A stretch of 64,000 bases of DNA from Candidatus Gastranaerophilales bacterium (GTDB taxonomy: Bacteria > Cyanobacteriota > Vampirovibrionia > Gastranaerophilales > Gastranaerophilaceae): positions 1-64,000 of the forward strand of contig CALUVL010000004.1 in assembly GCA_944324225.1 (NCBI GenBank), read 5' to 3'. This document shows positions 48,185 to 56,620 of the stretch, piece by piece. Below the pieces are notes generated by a model that saw only the letters and a list, made by a program, of their open reading frames with translations, ran no database searches and was not told where the DNA came from. Position 1 is the stretch's first letter. Each line of letters starts with the position of its first letter. The position numbers and the translations under genes were made by a program.

Positions 48185-50440
48185 TTATAATTCAATCAAA
48201 ACACCCATGTTATCTTTTCCGACTTCTACAAGCGATTTAAAGTTATCGGCTTTAACCATATAAACATTTGGGTTGTCCATTCTTACCTGTAATGGCTGGT
48301 TAATATTTCTGTCGAATTTCTTTAGGACAAAAACTTCTTCGCCTATTCTTCCGACTATTGCTGATTTCCCGTCTAACGAAACAAGGTAGAATCCACGGTT
48401 GGCATCAATGTTGAATCCGGATTTTACTATCAATCCGCTTAAATAATCTTTTTGTGTTTCTTTTTTGTTTTTGGTAATCGGATTTGTAGCATTTGAGTTC
48501 GGTTTTGATGCTTGAACTGGGCTTTGTTTCATATTCGCAAGGCTGTTTGCGACTATATCTGATAATGAACTTGTAACTTTTGACTTGTCATTATCAATTA
48601 TGTTGAAATATTCATCGACAGAAATTACCTCATAGTCATTTTTGTCTTCTTTGAATTCAGGTTTAATATTTAAAAGTTTGTTGCTTGTTGCAATTAAATC
48701 AGAAACACTCAGGTTGGCATTTTTTAATAATCTTGGATTTGTATGAAGTTGAGAGTATCCCAGATTTACATGCGGACCTTCTTTAGGAAGTTCAATTTGC
48801 ACTTTGCGGTGTTTAATTTTTTTATTTCTATGAGTTTCCTCAAGTGCAACTTTTTCTTCAAAAGCTTTGAACTTGACGGATTTCATATTTTCGTGGATTG
48901 TTTTATCTTCCGAGACAGCCGCTGTATCTGCTGTCAGTATTTTATCAGTTGACAACTCCGCCGGTAAACGTTTTTCTGTTTCAATAATATCATTTTCAAT
49001 TTGAGTCTTTTCCTTATCGGGAGAAGCATGAAGCATTCTTTCCAAACGTTCAAGCCTGGATTCTTTGACATATTTAGATTCCGCTGCCCTCGGGGCTGAT
49101 TTACGTTGAACTTTGTTTTCTGCGGCTTGTTGTTGTTTTGGAGAGGTTATTTCATGTACAGGCTCTTGTTTTGCCTGACGGAGTTTTGTAATAAAAGTAT
49201 ATTTTTCTTGATTATTTGCCTCTGTTCTTGTTTCAGCTTCTACTTTTTCTCCAGAAATATTCATGTATTGCTGATATTTTTCTTGCCAGCTGAGGTTTTC
49301 ATTATTAATTATATTGTCATAATTTTGAACAGGTTTTTTCCCATTGGCAATGTTTTGCAGGAAAGAAGCCTTCAGTGCTTGAGAGCGCAAAAGGGAATTT
49401 CTTATAAGGTTGAACAAAGCCATCAGGCAAATAAGCGGAACAAAAATCATGGTTAGGGTAACCGGAAGATTTTTGGGTAATTTGTTTGTTATTTTGTGCA
49501 TTAATTCTGATACTGCCAGACTGTCCTGAGTAATTGTGTTTGTTTCGGAATCTGTTGTTTCAGAAGTCATTTGATGTTGAGTTTGCTCTGTCTGCGCTGG
49601 CATTGTAGAAGCAATATTGTTAAGATTATTATTTGAGGGAACTTCTGTTGATGTGGATGGCTGAGCTTGGATAGCCTGTATTGGGGCTGTTTCCGGTTTT
49701 TGTGCGGAAACTGGTTTTATATTTAAATCTTTTGTAGGCTGAGCATTTGTAACCTTTGTTGAAACTTGTTTTTTATCAACTGCTGGTTTTGCTTCAGGCT
49801 TAGAAACTGTCTTTTGGGTGGTTTGCTGTTTTGCCTGTTCTTTAGGCTGAGTTTTTTGTTTCTGGGGAACTGTCGCAACTACTGTTGATACAATGTCGGC
49901 CGCTGTTTTGGTAGGTTGTATTTCAGGAAGTTTAAATCCCGTGGATTGTTTTACCTGAGATGTTGCTGCCGGCTGTGATACAGCATGCTGCGTTACTGCA
50001 GTTCTTTTTTGGGCAATCAAGGCTCTATATTCTCTTTCGCCTTCTGTTACAGGCATACTTTTAGCGGTGTTAGTTTTGATGTCTACAGGACGGTTTGTAA
50101 TAACAGTAACCTTTGTATATCCCCCGGTTCCATCGTTAACTGCGCGGACATCCACATCAGTAACCATATCTTTTACTGATGAAAAATCAGGTTTGCTGCC
50201 TGAAGCACTATTTACGTTCGGCATTAAAATGACATATTTGTTGTCGGATTTTTTCGTAACAACTACGTTATCAGCATAAGGGCTTGATGTGTAAAGAGTG
50301 AATTCAAGTCCGTCTGATGAGTTTCTTCTGATATCTACCTGACTGAGAGTATTGTCTGCGAATGCAGGGCGGCCTGTGAAATTGGTTAAACTTAAACATA
50401 ATAGTAAAATAAGGCCGAATTTTTCGGAGTTTTTAATCAT
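48185..50440 (-). CDS. Secreted AMIN-like protein with membrane segment and low-complexity linkers
   Basis: A 751-residue protein. A signal peptide (to about residue 28, ending AFA) is followed by an AMIN-like beta domain (about 30-130; LSQVDIRRNSSDGLEFTLYT, then YVILMPNVN). A long Gln/Pro/Thr/Lys linker, a single strong membrane helix (about 330-350; LTMIFVPLICLMALFNLI), a charged cytoplasmic or periplasmic stretch and a compact C-terminal beta domain (about 665-751) complete it. AMIN domains bind peptidoglycan or pili in the envelope, so it may link an envelope machine to the wall. No named family. It is divergent from era. Confidence 0.7.
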   Translation of the reverse strand: MIKNSEKFGLILLLCLSLTNFTGRPAFADNTLSQVDIRRNSSDGLEFTLYTSSPYADNVVVTKKSDNKYVILMPNVNSASGSKPDFSSVKDMVTDVDVRAVNDGTGGYTKVTVITNRPVDIKTNTAKSMPVTEGEREYRALIAQKRTAVTQHAVSQPAATSQVKQSTGFKLPEIQPTKTAADIVSTVVATVPQKQKTQPKEQAKQQTTQKTVSKPEAKPAVDKKQVSTKVTNAQPTKDLNIKPVSAQKPETAPIQAIQAQPSTSTEVPSNNNLNNIASTMPAQTEQTQHQMTSETTDSETNTITQDSLAVSELMHKITNKLPKNLPVTLTMIFVPLICLMALFNLIRNSLLRSQALKASFLQNIANGKKPVQNYDNIINNENLSWQEKYQQYMNISGEKVEAETRTEANNQEKYTFITKLRQAKQEPVHEITSPKQQQAAENKVQRKSAPRAAESKYVKESRLERLERMLHASPDKEKTQIENDIIETEKRLPAELSTDKILTADTAAVSEDKTIHENMKSVKFKAFEEKVALEETHRNKKIKHRKVQIELPKEGPHVNLGYSQLHTNPRLLKNANLSVSDLIATSNKLLNIKPEFKEDKNDYEVISVDEYFNIIDNDKSKVTSSLSDIVANSLANMKQSPVQASKPNSNATNPITKNKKETQKDYLSGLIVKSGFNIDANRGFYLVSLDGKSAIVGRIGEEVFVLKKFDRNINQPLQVRMDNPNVYMVKADNFKSLVEVGKDNMGVLIEL

Positions 50441-50531
50441 ATTTTTTCCGTTGCTTTACCTACCACTTATATATTATATAATACATTGAGATAAAAAAAA
50501 TTGCTAGTATTTTAAAAAATTGATACTTTTG

Positions 50532-50540
50532 TGTTAAGAT
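50532..50540 (+). promoter_or_regulatory. Extended -10 promoter of era, leaderless type
   Basis: TGTTAAGAT (TGn plus TAAGAT) ends 7 nt before the era ATG, with no ribosome site. Confidence 0.55.
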
Positions 50541-50547
50541 TGTAAAC

Positions 50548-51435
50548 ATGAAAAGCGGATTTGCAGCAATAATAGGACGCCCTAATGTAGGAAAATCAAC
50601 ACTTTTGAACAAGGTGCTGAAGCAAAAAATTGTAATTGCGACGGACAAGGCGCAGACCACAAGAAAAAGAATTAAGGGGATTTATACAACAGCTGAAGGT
50701 CAGATTGTTTTTATTGACACTCCGGGGGTGCATAAACCTTTAAACAAACTCGGAGAATTTCTGCTTGACGAAGCAAAAGTCGCAGTTCCAGATGCTGATG
50801 TAATTTTGTTTATTGTTGACGGTTCAGAGCCGGCTGGAAAAGGCGACAGATGGATTGCTCAAAATATTCTTGGAACAGAAATTCCGATAATTATCGTTAT
50901 GAACAAAGTCGACAAATTAAAAAAGCCGGAAAAGGTGGAAGAAAATCTGCTTTCTTATAAAACTTTGTTTGATAAAAATCTGCCGGTTTTGAAAATTTCA
51001 GCGAAAACAGGGCGCAATATTGATACTTTGATAAACAATATTTTCAAAAAGCTTCCAGAAGGAGAACTCTTATACCCTGAGGATGTTGTGACGGAAGAAA
51101 CTATGCGCTCTGTAACTGAAGAAATTGTCAGAGAAAAAATTCTTATGAATACTTCTGATGAAATTCCGCATTCTGTGGCCGTAAAAGTTGAACAGTATCA
51201 GGAGGATGAAGAAATCGACCGGATCCGTGCCACAATTTTCTGTGAAACTAAGAGTCAGAAGGGAATTTTAATAGGAAAGAACGGGGCAATGCTTAAAAAA
51301 ATAGGTATGGAAGCCCGTCAGGATTTAGAAAAAATCGTTGAAAAAAAAGTTTTTCTGGGGCTTGAAGTTAAGGTGGAAAAAGACTGGCGCAAAAAAGAAA
51401 GTTCACTCAAAAACTTTGGCTATGAGCAAGATTAA
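50548..51435 (+). CDS. era: GTPase Era
   Basis: A 295-residue GTPase that binds 16S rRNA and helps mature the 30S subunit. The G1 motif GRPNVGKST is at residues 9-17, followed by DTPGVHK, NKVDKL and SAKTGRN. The C-terminal KH domain is visible (IRATIFCETKSQKGILIGKNG). Normal length. Probably leaderless. No terminator is evident before the broken glycosyltransferase gene. Confidence 0.95.
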   Translation: MKSGFAAIIGRPNVGKSTLLNKVLKQKIVIATDKAQTTRKRIKGIYTTAEGQIVFIDTPGVHKPLNKLGEFLLDEAKVAVPDADVILFIVDGSEPAGKGDRWIAQNILGTEIPIIIVMNKVDKLKKPEKVEENLLSYKTLFDKNLPVLKISAKTGRNIDTLINNIFKKLPEGELLYPEDVVTEETMRSVTEEIVREKILMNTSDEIPHSVAVKVEQYQEDEEIDRIRATIFCETKSQKGILIGKNGAMLKKIGMEARQDLEKIVEKKVFLGLEVKVEKDWRKKESSLKNFGYEQD

Positions 51436-51494
51436 CAACAAAAAAATCTCTGTATACTTTAGTTTTTATGCTTAGCTTGTTTTGTTGTAATTGA

Positions 51495-52405
51495 TTAAAT
51501 TTTTGCAAATTTTTTGAAAAAAGCATACCAATATTTGGGATGGACAATACAATAAGCACGTTTTTTCCAGAAATTTTTGCTGGATGCTGTTTTATTTTTT
51601 TTGTACCAGTATTCCTTTTCAGATTCGTTTAAAGCCCAAGGCGTTAGCTGTAAATATTTGAAGTATTTTTCTTTGAAATGCGTGCAAGAGCCAAATATCC
51701 ATGGCTTATCATTGCTGATATAGTGGATTATGTTCGGTTTGTTTGTGAAATTTGATCTGCTTGCAAAACTGCTTACTTGTACATTCCAAAGTCCGTCCAC
51801 TATTTTAATTCTGTCTTTTAATACAAAATTGATTATATCCTGATCTCCTGTTTGGATGGAATGAAGATTGGACTTTGTATATTCTAAAAATTGATCCTCA
51901 ATATTTTCTTTTCTTATTTTATCAAGGTCAAATAATATCATTCCTGCATTTATGTATTTCTTTTTTCACCATTTTCTTTTATGGTGGACTCTTGCATCCA
52001 AAACTCCGGCAATAATGTTATTCTCAAGATTTGTATTAAACAATTCTACCAGTGAATTTTCAACAACAACATCGCAATCCAGATAAATTACTTTGTTAAT
52101 GTCCGGCAATAATTCTGCAATTTTCAGCCTGAAATAAGTGGGAATTGTAATGTAGGTGTGTGTGGTTAATTGTTGGTATATCTCAAATTTAGTTTCATCT
52201 ATTTCTACAAATTTAATATTACAATTATTTGTTTTTTTTTTAATTCCAGAATTTTTTCTTTGTTCTCACTGGAAATTTTTCCATCAAATATATAAAAATT
52301 AATGAAGTCATCATTATTTGCATTCGCTGTTATGGAGGCTATAACTACGCCTGCATATTTACTGTAGTTGTCATCACATGATAAACATACGTTTATATTT
52401 TGCAT
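51495..52405 (-). pseudogene. Glycosyltransferase family 8 gene, broken by frameshift and stop
   Basis: The N-terminal part starts at 52405 (MQNINVCLSCDDNYSKYAGV) and the C-terminal part ends at 51495; together they read as one GT8 (LgtC/RfaJ-like) enzyme of about 300 residues. The reading frame is lost at a run of ten A (minus strand) near 52232-52241. One extra A restores FRLKIAELLPDINKVIYLDC-DVVVE, which contains the D-x-D metal motif. A second lesion, an in-frame TGA, lies near 51965 in KRKW-stop-KKKYINAG. The enzyme would add sugars to lipopolysaccharide or another glycan. Two lesions suggest decay, though the A10 run could also be phase-variable. Confidence 0.75.
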
Positions 52406-52459
52406 GGTCTGCCTCTTGGAAAAATTTAGACGTTTAGAAATATCTAAAAATAATAAATA

Positions 52460-52503
52460 TAATGATATAAATTATATTATTTTAAATATGATTTATATCA
52501 TTA
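52460..52503. promoter_or_regulatory. Inverted repeat in the divergent region
   Basis: TAATGATATAAAT (52460-52472) and ATTTATATCATTA (52491-52503) form perfect 13-bp arms around 18 nt, between the GT8 remnant and the small HTH-like gene. Possible operator. Confidence 0.45.
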
Positions 52504-52525
52504 AAAATACAATTTGTCAAATAAT

Positions 52526-52554
52526 TTGTTTCAAATTTCTGCAAGAGTTATCAT
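52526..52554 (+). promoter_or_regulatory. Promoter of the small HTH-like gene, leaderless type
   Basis: TTGTTT (52526-52531), 17-nt spacer, TATCAT (52549-52554); the ATG follows 7 nt later with no ribosome site. Confidence 0.55.
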
Positions 52555-52561
52555 ATTTTAA

Positions 52562-52798
52562 ATGGATTACAAATTTGAAAATATAACTTTGTTGGATTTT
52601 ATAAAAACCTTGTGCGCTTACAAAGGAATGTCTTTAAGAAAATTGTTGGCACGACTTGATGTTACCCAAAATGGAAAGTCATACTATCCAAGTTTTTATA
52701 ACAAATTAAAAAATAATACGCTTAAATTTAAAGAAATAAATGACATTGCAAATGTTTTGGGGTATGAGATAGTTTTTCGAGAAATTAGAAAAAAATAA
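52562..52798 (+). CDS. Small HTH-like regulator
   Basis: A 78-residue protein with a lambda-repressor-like helical plan: TLCAYKGMSLRKLLARLDVT, then SFYNKLKNNTLKFKEINDIANVLG, in which the second and fourth helices of an XRE-type domain are recognisable. No other domain. Transcript probably leaderless. It converges on the OmpR-type regulator with an 18-nt gap. DNA binding is likely; the target is unknown, perhaps the 13-bp inverted repeat just upstream. Confidence 0.65.
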   Translation: MDYKFENITLLDFIKTLCAYKGMSLRKLLARLDVTQNGKSYYPSFYNKLKNNTLKFKEINDIANVLGYEIVFREIRKK

Positions 52799-52816
52799 AA
52801 AATTAAAATCTTTGTG

Positions 52817-53521
52817 TTAGCTGTTGATGTTCAATTTGTACCCGCCTCCGTAAATGGTTTCGATATACTTTTTGCCATCGGAGATTTTGTCGAGTTTTGT
52901 GCGCAGGTGGCGGATGTGAACTCTTATTGTTTCCACATCATCATCAGGAGCATAGCCCCAGATTTCTTTTAGCAGTTTTTGCGAGGAAACCATGTTTCCA
53001 TGGTTCTGGAAAAGGAGATTAAAAATATCAAATTCAATCGGGGTTAGTTTTGCGATTTTATCGTTAATTTGAACGCTATAATTTTCTGGAAGAAGTGTTA
53101 TTTCGCCAAGTGTCTGCAGCTCTCTTGTGGCGATACTTTCCGGAATCTGATTCGAGCGTTTTAGAAGAGCTCTCACTCTTACCTGAAGTTCTTCCATTTC
53201 AAATGGCTTCACCAGATAATCGTCAACGCCTATATTAAAGCCTTTTACCTTATCATTTACCTGAGAGAGTGCTGTTAGCATTAAAATTGGAGTGTTTTTA
53301 GTTCCTTCGTTTTTGCGAATTCTTTGTGCTACTGTAAATCCGTCAACTTCAGGCATCATAACATCCAGTATGACAAGTGAAGGATTTTCTTGTTTGCACA
53401 GTGCAAAGCCTTTTGTACCGTCAAATGCTTGCACAACCTTATACCCGCAAAGTTCTAGATTGACCTTTATTAACTCATTTATTGCGCTGTCGTCATCAAT
53501 CACGAGAATTTTATTATACAT
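52817..53521 (-). CDS. OmpR-family response regulator
   Basis: A 234-residue two-component regulator. The receiver domain has Asp9-Asp10, phospho-acceptor Asp53 in VILDVMMPEVDG, the conserved Thr in MLTA and Lys in VKPF. A winged-helix DNA-binding domain follows (LTPIEFDIFNLLFQ, then VETIRVHIRHLRTKLD, YGGGYKL). It is of the RpaA/RpaB-like type common in cyanobacteria. No histidine kinase gene is adjacent, so the partner is elsewhere. TAAAAT ends 6 nt before the ATG; probably leaderless. Confidence 0.92.
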   Translation of the reverse strand: MYNKILVIDDDSAINELIKVNLELCGYKVVQAFDGTKGFALCKQENPSLVILDVMMPEVDGFTVAQRIRKNEGTKNTPILMLTALSQVNDKVKGFNIGVDDYLVKPFEMEELQVRVRALLKRSNQIPESIATRELQTLGEITLLPENYSVQINDKIAKLTPIEFDIFNLLFQNHGNMVSSQKLLKEIWGYAPDDDVETIRVHIRHLRTKLDKISDGKKYIETIYGGGYKLNINS

Positions 53522-53527
53522 AGCCTA

Positions 53528-53533
53528 ATTTTA
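53528..53533 (-). promoter_or_regulatory. -10 box of the response regulator, leaderless type
   Basis: On the minus strand TAAAAT is followed by 6 nt and the ATG. No good -35 box. Confidence 0.4.
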
Positions 53534-53769
53534 TAATAAAAAATTCTACATATTATATGGTTAATAAAACTTAATAAATATTACCCGTAAAGATTATCTG
53601 TAACAGTGCATTTCAGGGGATGAATATTTAAAGTTTTGTAAAAAAATAAAATTAAAGTGTAAAAAATACAAATTTTTTATTTTTTGTAGTAATATGTTGA
53701 TTGCAAATTTGCATTGGGCAAATTGCAGTGTGGTAGTAAATATACATTTATACAAAGGAGGCACATGAA

Positions 53770-54225
53770 TTGGCAATAACATCACCATTTACAGCGTTTA
53801 AGGAAAACGGCAAAAAAGAGATCCACTTGGGACAACATGTTTTAGCAGAATTTTTCGAATGTGATCCGAACACATTGAACAGTATTGATAAAGTAGAAAA
53901 GTATATGGTGGATGCCGCCCTTGAATGTGGTGCGACTATTGTCCAAAAATGCTTCCATATGTTTAACCCTTACGGCGTTTCGGGTGTTGTAATTATTTCC
54001 GAAAGCCATCTTGCAATTCACACATGGCCAGAACTCGGATATGCTGCAGTTGACTTGTTTACCTGCGGCGACAAATGCGACCCGAAAGTTTCTTACGAAT
54101 TTTTGAAAGAAAAATTTAATTCTAAAAAAGCAACTTTTACTGAACTAAAACGTGGTATCATTGACGAAGAAACAATGAGAGTTGCCGAAAAACCATTTGA
54201 AATTATGGAACAGCTTGTAAACTAA
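53770..54225 (+). CDS. speD: S-adenosylmethionine decarboxylase proenzyme
   Basis: SpeD supplies decarboxylated AdoMet for spermidine synthesis. The 151-residue chain is the short bacterial class. The self-cleavage site is Glu78-Ser79 in ISESHLAIHTWPE, where Ser79 becomes the pyruvoyl group; His84 and Cys99 (LFTCGD) are the expected processing residues. The start is a TTG 8 nt after AAAGGAGG. An ATG at 53765 in another frame makes a four-codon frame M-N-W-Q-stop overlapping the TTG. No speE is nearby. Confidence 0.93.
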   Translation: MAITSPFTAFKENGKKEIHLGQHVLAEFFECDPNTLNSIDKVEKYMVDAALECGATIVQKCFHMFNPYGVSGVVIISESHLAIHTWPELGYAAVDLFTCGDKCDPKVSYEFLKEKFNSKKATFTELKRGIIDEETMRVAEKPFEIMEQLVN

Positions 54226-54251
54226 TAAAAATTTTTTCAGTGAAAATATAT

Positions 54252-54283
54252 AAAAACAGCAGATTTATGGTCTGCTGTTTTTT
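54252..54283. terminator. Bidirectional intrinsic terminator
   Basis: AAAAACAGCAGA / TCTGCTGTTTTTT, 12-bp stem, between speD and the convergent prepilin gene. Confidence 0.88.
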
Positions 54284-54302
54284 GTATGTAAATTGAATAG
54301 CT

Positions 54303-55022
54303 TTATTTTAGTTTGGAAAAATAGTCTTTTTCGTTGATGGCTTTATAGGTACATCCGGCTCCGTTCATGTTGTTTGTTGATGATGCAGAACAATATTCAT
54401 CTGTTTCGTTGTAGTAATCAGTTCCTTCAAGTCCCATTGGCATAAGTCTGCCTTTTTCATCAATCTGAAACATGAATAAATCCTGTCCGAGTCTGTTAGG
54501 ATTTTTGAGATAACCGTTTACATCTACTGAAATATAAGCCCTTTTCATTGCAGGGCTGTTTTCGAGTAAAATCAGGCTTCCGTCATTGAGCACAAACTGT
54601 CCGTCATCAAAATATGTAAGATTAATATGGGCACGTCCGTTAAACGTTTTGTAATTTGTCGAATTTTTGCTTGTATCACCGTTATTTGCATAATTAGGTA
54701 TGCAAGTTTTTTCAAGAGCTTCAGATGATGCTTCAGAGCCTCTTCCACAGTCGCGGATTACCTGGAAATATGGCATAATTATTGTTTTTAGTCTGTAATC
54801 TAATGTGTCAGAGTTTAGTCTTTCGCCTGTTTGAGCATAATACATGTTCAAAGCCTGCTCTATTACTGAATAATTTTTCTTTAAAGCAGTTTCAAGCGTT
54901 TTGTTTCTGTTGTTGTTGATTAGCGGCGGAAGCGTCATAGCTGCAACAACTCCAATTATTCCAAGTGTTATTAGCACTTCTGTCATTGTAAAAGCTTTTC
55001 TAAGTTTCATTTTGAGTTTCAT
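54303..55022 (-). CDS. Prepilin-type N-methylation protein
   Basis: A 239-residue type IV pilin or pseudopilin-like protein. It has a basic leader MKLKMKLRKA, the cleavage site before FTMTEVLITLG, a hydrophobic helix, PPLINNNRNK, then a globular domain that includes FDDGQFVLNDGSLILLEN (the recurrent aspartate-glycine hairpin of this group) and Cys residues near the C terminus. GGAGG ribosome site 9-10 nt upstream. A 16-bp inverted repeat immediately precedes that site, and a divergent XRE regulator follows. Confidence 0.88.
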   Translation of the reverse strand: MKLKMKLRKAFTMTEVLITLGIIGVVAAMTLPPLINNNRNKTLETALKKNYSVIEQALNMYYAQTGERLNSDTLDYRLKTIIMPYFQVIRDCGRGSEASSEALEKTCIPNYANNGDTSKNSTNYKTFNGRAHINLTYFDDGQFVLNDGSLILLENSPAMKRAYISVDVNGYLKNPNRLGQDLFMFQIDEKGRLMPMGLEGTDYYNETDEYCSASSTNNMNGAGCTYKAINEKDYFSKLK

Positions 55023-55038
55023 TTATAAAAACACCTCC

Positions 55039-55085
55039 AAAAATTGAGTTTTACTTTTATATCATACGTGTAAAACTCAATTTTT
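55039..55085. promoter_or_regulatory. Perfect 16-bp inverted repeat between prepilin and XRE gene
   Basis: AAAAATTGAGTTTTAC (55039-55054) and GTAAAACTCAATTTTT (55070-55085) around 15 nt. One arm touches the prepilin Shine-Dalgarno, so it could act as a DNA operator or as an RNA hairpin in the prepilin leader. Confidence 0.65.
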
Positions 55086-55102
55086 GCAATATGCATTATA
55101 AG

Positions 55103-55131
55103 TTGCACTCAATGTTAAATATCCCGATTAT
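55103..55131 (+). promoter_or_regulatory. Promoter of the XRE gene
   Basis: TTGCAC (55103-55108), 17-nt spacer, GATTAT (55126-55131), 26 nt before the ATG. Confidence 0.45.
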
Positions 55132-55157
55132 TTATAAAATATTAAAAAGAGGTAAAA

Positions 55158-55478
55158 ATGAATTTGAAGAAAAATTTCGGGAAAAATTTACAAAGGTATA
55201 GAAAGTTTAGAGGACTGACACAGGAAAAACTCGCTGAACTTGTCGGTGTGGATGTTACAAGCATAAGTTCAATAGAAACGGGGAAGTATTTCCCTTCCGC
55301 TGATAATTTGACTAAAATTGTTGAAGTTCTTCAAATTCAGTTTAGTGATTTATTTGAATTTGACTCGCTAAATTCCGAAGAGGACCTTTTGGACGAGATT
55401 GTGCAATTAATTTCCTCTTTCAAAAATGACAGAAAGCGCCTCTGTGCGGTTAGAAATTTTGTAAAATCGTTGATTTGA
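55158..55478 (+). CDS. XRE-family transcriptional regulator
   Basis: A 106-residue regulator with a Cro/CI-type helix-turn-helix (about residues 8-63; LTQEKLAELVGVDVTSISSIETG) and a helical tail. It is a paralogue of the regulator at 27541. AGAGG ribosome site. Its position divergent from a prepilin gene, with a strong inverted repeat in between, points to control of that prepilin and of itself. Confidence 0.87.
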   Translation: MNLKKNFGKNLQRYRKFRGLTQEKLAELVGVDVTSISSIETGKYFPSADNLTKIVEVLQIQFSDLFEFDSLNSEEDLLDEIVQLISSFKNDRKRLCAVRNFVKSLI

Positions 55479-55596
55479 TATTTTTAATTTATGTAAAAAA
55501 ATTGACTTTTTTAGTTAAAAAAGAAGTATGTTTATCTTATTATTTTTGCAAGAGGAAATTTAAACGGTGCGGATTTGAGAATAACCGGGGGATTCA

Positions 55597-56079
55597 ATGA
55601 TAGAAGAAATTTTGGATAAAAAATCAAATTTTGACTTAACATCAAAAAGCGCATTTTCAAAAGACGATGATTCTTTTACATCACGTTCTTATGCAGCATT
55701 GCTTGCAAAAAATGCTATACCGTATTCTCACAGAAAAGTGGCGGATAATTATACAATAATCAAGCGTGTGTTTAAGTTTCAGGCTGTTTCAAGCAGGATT
55801 ACAAATACTGAAAAGTCACTTCTTGCAAAATATGATTTTAATATTCTCGAATATACAACCGTAAAACAGATGTATGAAGAACTTGCGCTTCTGCAAAAAT
55901 GGTCGTCATCTCAAGATGTAAAACTTAAACATGATGCCGACGAGATTCTTGAAATCCGAGCAAGAGAATTGAAATATATCGACGCAAACAGATATGCCAA
56001 TATTTCAAACGAAATTTACAAAGGGTATGTGGCACTGGAGCATTACTTTGAGGAAATAAGCAAGTATAAAGAAGGTTAA
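55597..56079 (+). CDS. Hypothetical helical protein
   Basis: A 160-residue acidic-basic mixed helical protein with no recognised family, signal peptide or membrane segment. The start ATG follows a GGGGGA stretch that can serve as the ribosome site. The second half is coiled-coil-like (YEELALLQKWSSSQDVKLKH onward). It stands alone between an XRE gene and rpsP and ends at its own terminator. Confidence 0.6.
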   Translation: MIEEILDKKSNFDLTSKSAFSKDDDSFTSRSYAALLAKNAIPYSHRKVADNYTIIKRVFKFQAVSSRITNTEKSLLAKYDFNILEYTTVKQMYEELALLQKWSSSQDVKLKHDADEILEIRARELKYIDANRYANISNEIYKGYVALEHYFEEISKYKEG

Positions 56080-56097
56080 TTCAAATATTTTTACAAG

Positions 56098-56128
56098 AAC
56101 TGCGGGTTTTAAATAATCCGCAGTTTTT
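56098..56128 (+). terminator. Intrinsic terminator
   Basis: AACTGCGG / CCGCAGTTTTT stem followed by T residues, after the hypothetical gene at 55597. Confidence 0.8.
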
Positions 56129-56179
56129 GGGTGCATTAGGAAGTCCGACAATGTTAGAACACTGCTAAGCATTGGAAGA

Positions 56180-56222
56180 CACAAAAAGAAGATTATTTTA
56201 TTAAAATAATCTTCTTTTTGTG
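56180..56222. terminator. Long palindromic terminator of rpsP
   Basis: Perfect 21-bp arms (CACAAAAAGAAGATTATTTTA and its complement) with almost no loop, 21 nt after the rpsP stop. Confidence 0.8.
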
Positions 56223-56242
56223 TTAAAAATTTATAAAACCGG

Positions 56243-56620
56243 TTAAGCTTCAGCAGGAGCTTCTTCAGCAGCAGCTGCTGCTTTAGCTTCTTCTTCAGCT
56301 TTAGCCTTTGCTTCGGCTTCTGCCTGAGCTTTAGCTTGAGCTTTTTTAGAAAGCTTAACAGTTTCTTTTTTCTGATAGTTCAAAGTACCGTCATCGTTGC
56401 AGTTTTTGATTAAATAAGCAACGGTTTCAGTCGGCTGGGCACCTTTTTTCACCCAATCGAGTGCAGAAGTTTTGTCAAGCTGCATAACTTTAGTTTTAGG
56501 GTTGTAGTAACCGAGTTCCTGAACCGGTCTGCCTTCACGTTTAGTTGTAGAGTTGATAACTATGATTCTGTATGACGGGTTCTTTTTAGCGCCCATTCTT
56601 TTCAATCTGATTTTTAACAT
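56243..56620 (-). CDS. rpsP: 30S ribosomal protein S16 with Ala/Lys/Glu-rich tail
   Basis: S16 core in residues 1-80 (KIRLKRMGAKKNPSYRIIV, then GRPVQELGYYNP, LDWVKKGAQPTETV). The 125-residue length exceeds the usual 80-90 because of a C-terminal tail of about 40 residues made of Lys, Ala, Glu and Gln repeats. It is not in the common ffh-rpsP-rimM-trmD cluster here; it stands alone with its own terminator and a structured leader upstream. Confidence 0.95.
   Translation of the reverse strand: MLKIRLKRMGAKKNPSYRIIVINSTTKREGRPVQELGYYNPKTKVMQLDKTSALDWVKKGAQPTETVAYLIKNCNDDGTLNYQKKETVKLSKKAQAKAQAEAEAKAKAEEEAKAAAAAEEAPAEA

Noticed and set aside
51940-51990. Stop-codon recoding (TGA as an amino acid) in the GT8 gene
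   Set aside because: Other genes here use TGA as stop (fixC, spmA), and the same gene also has a frameshift, so decay is simpler.
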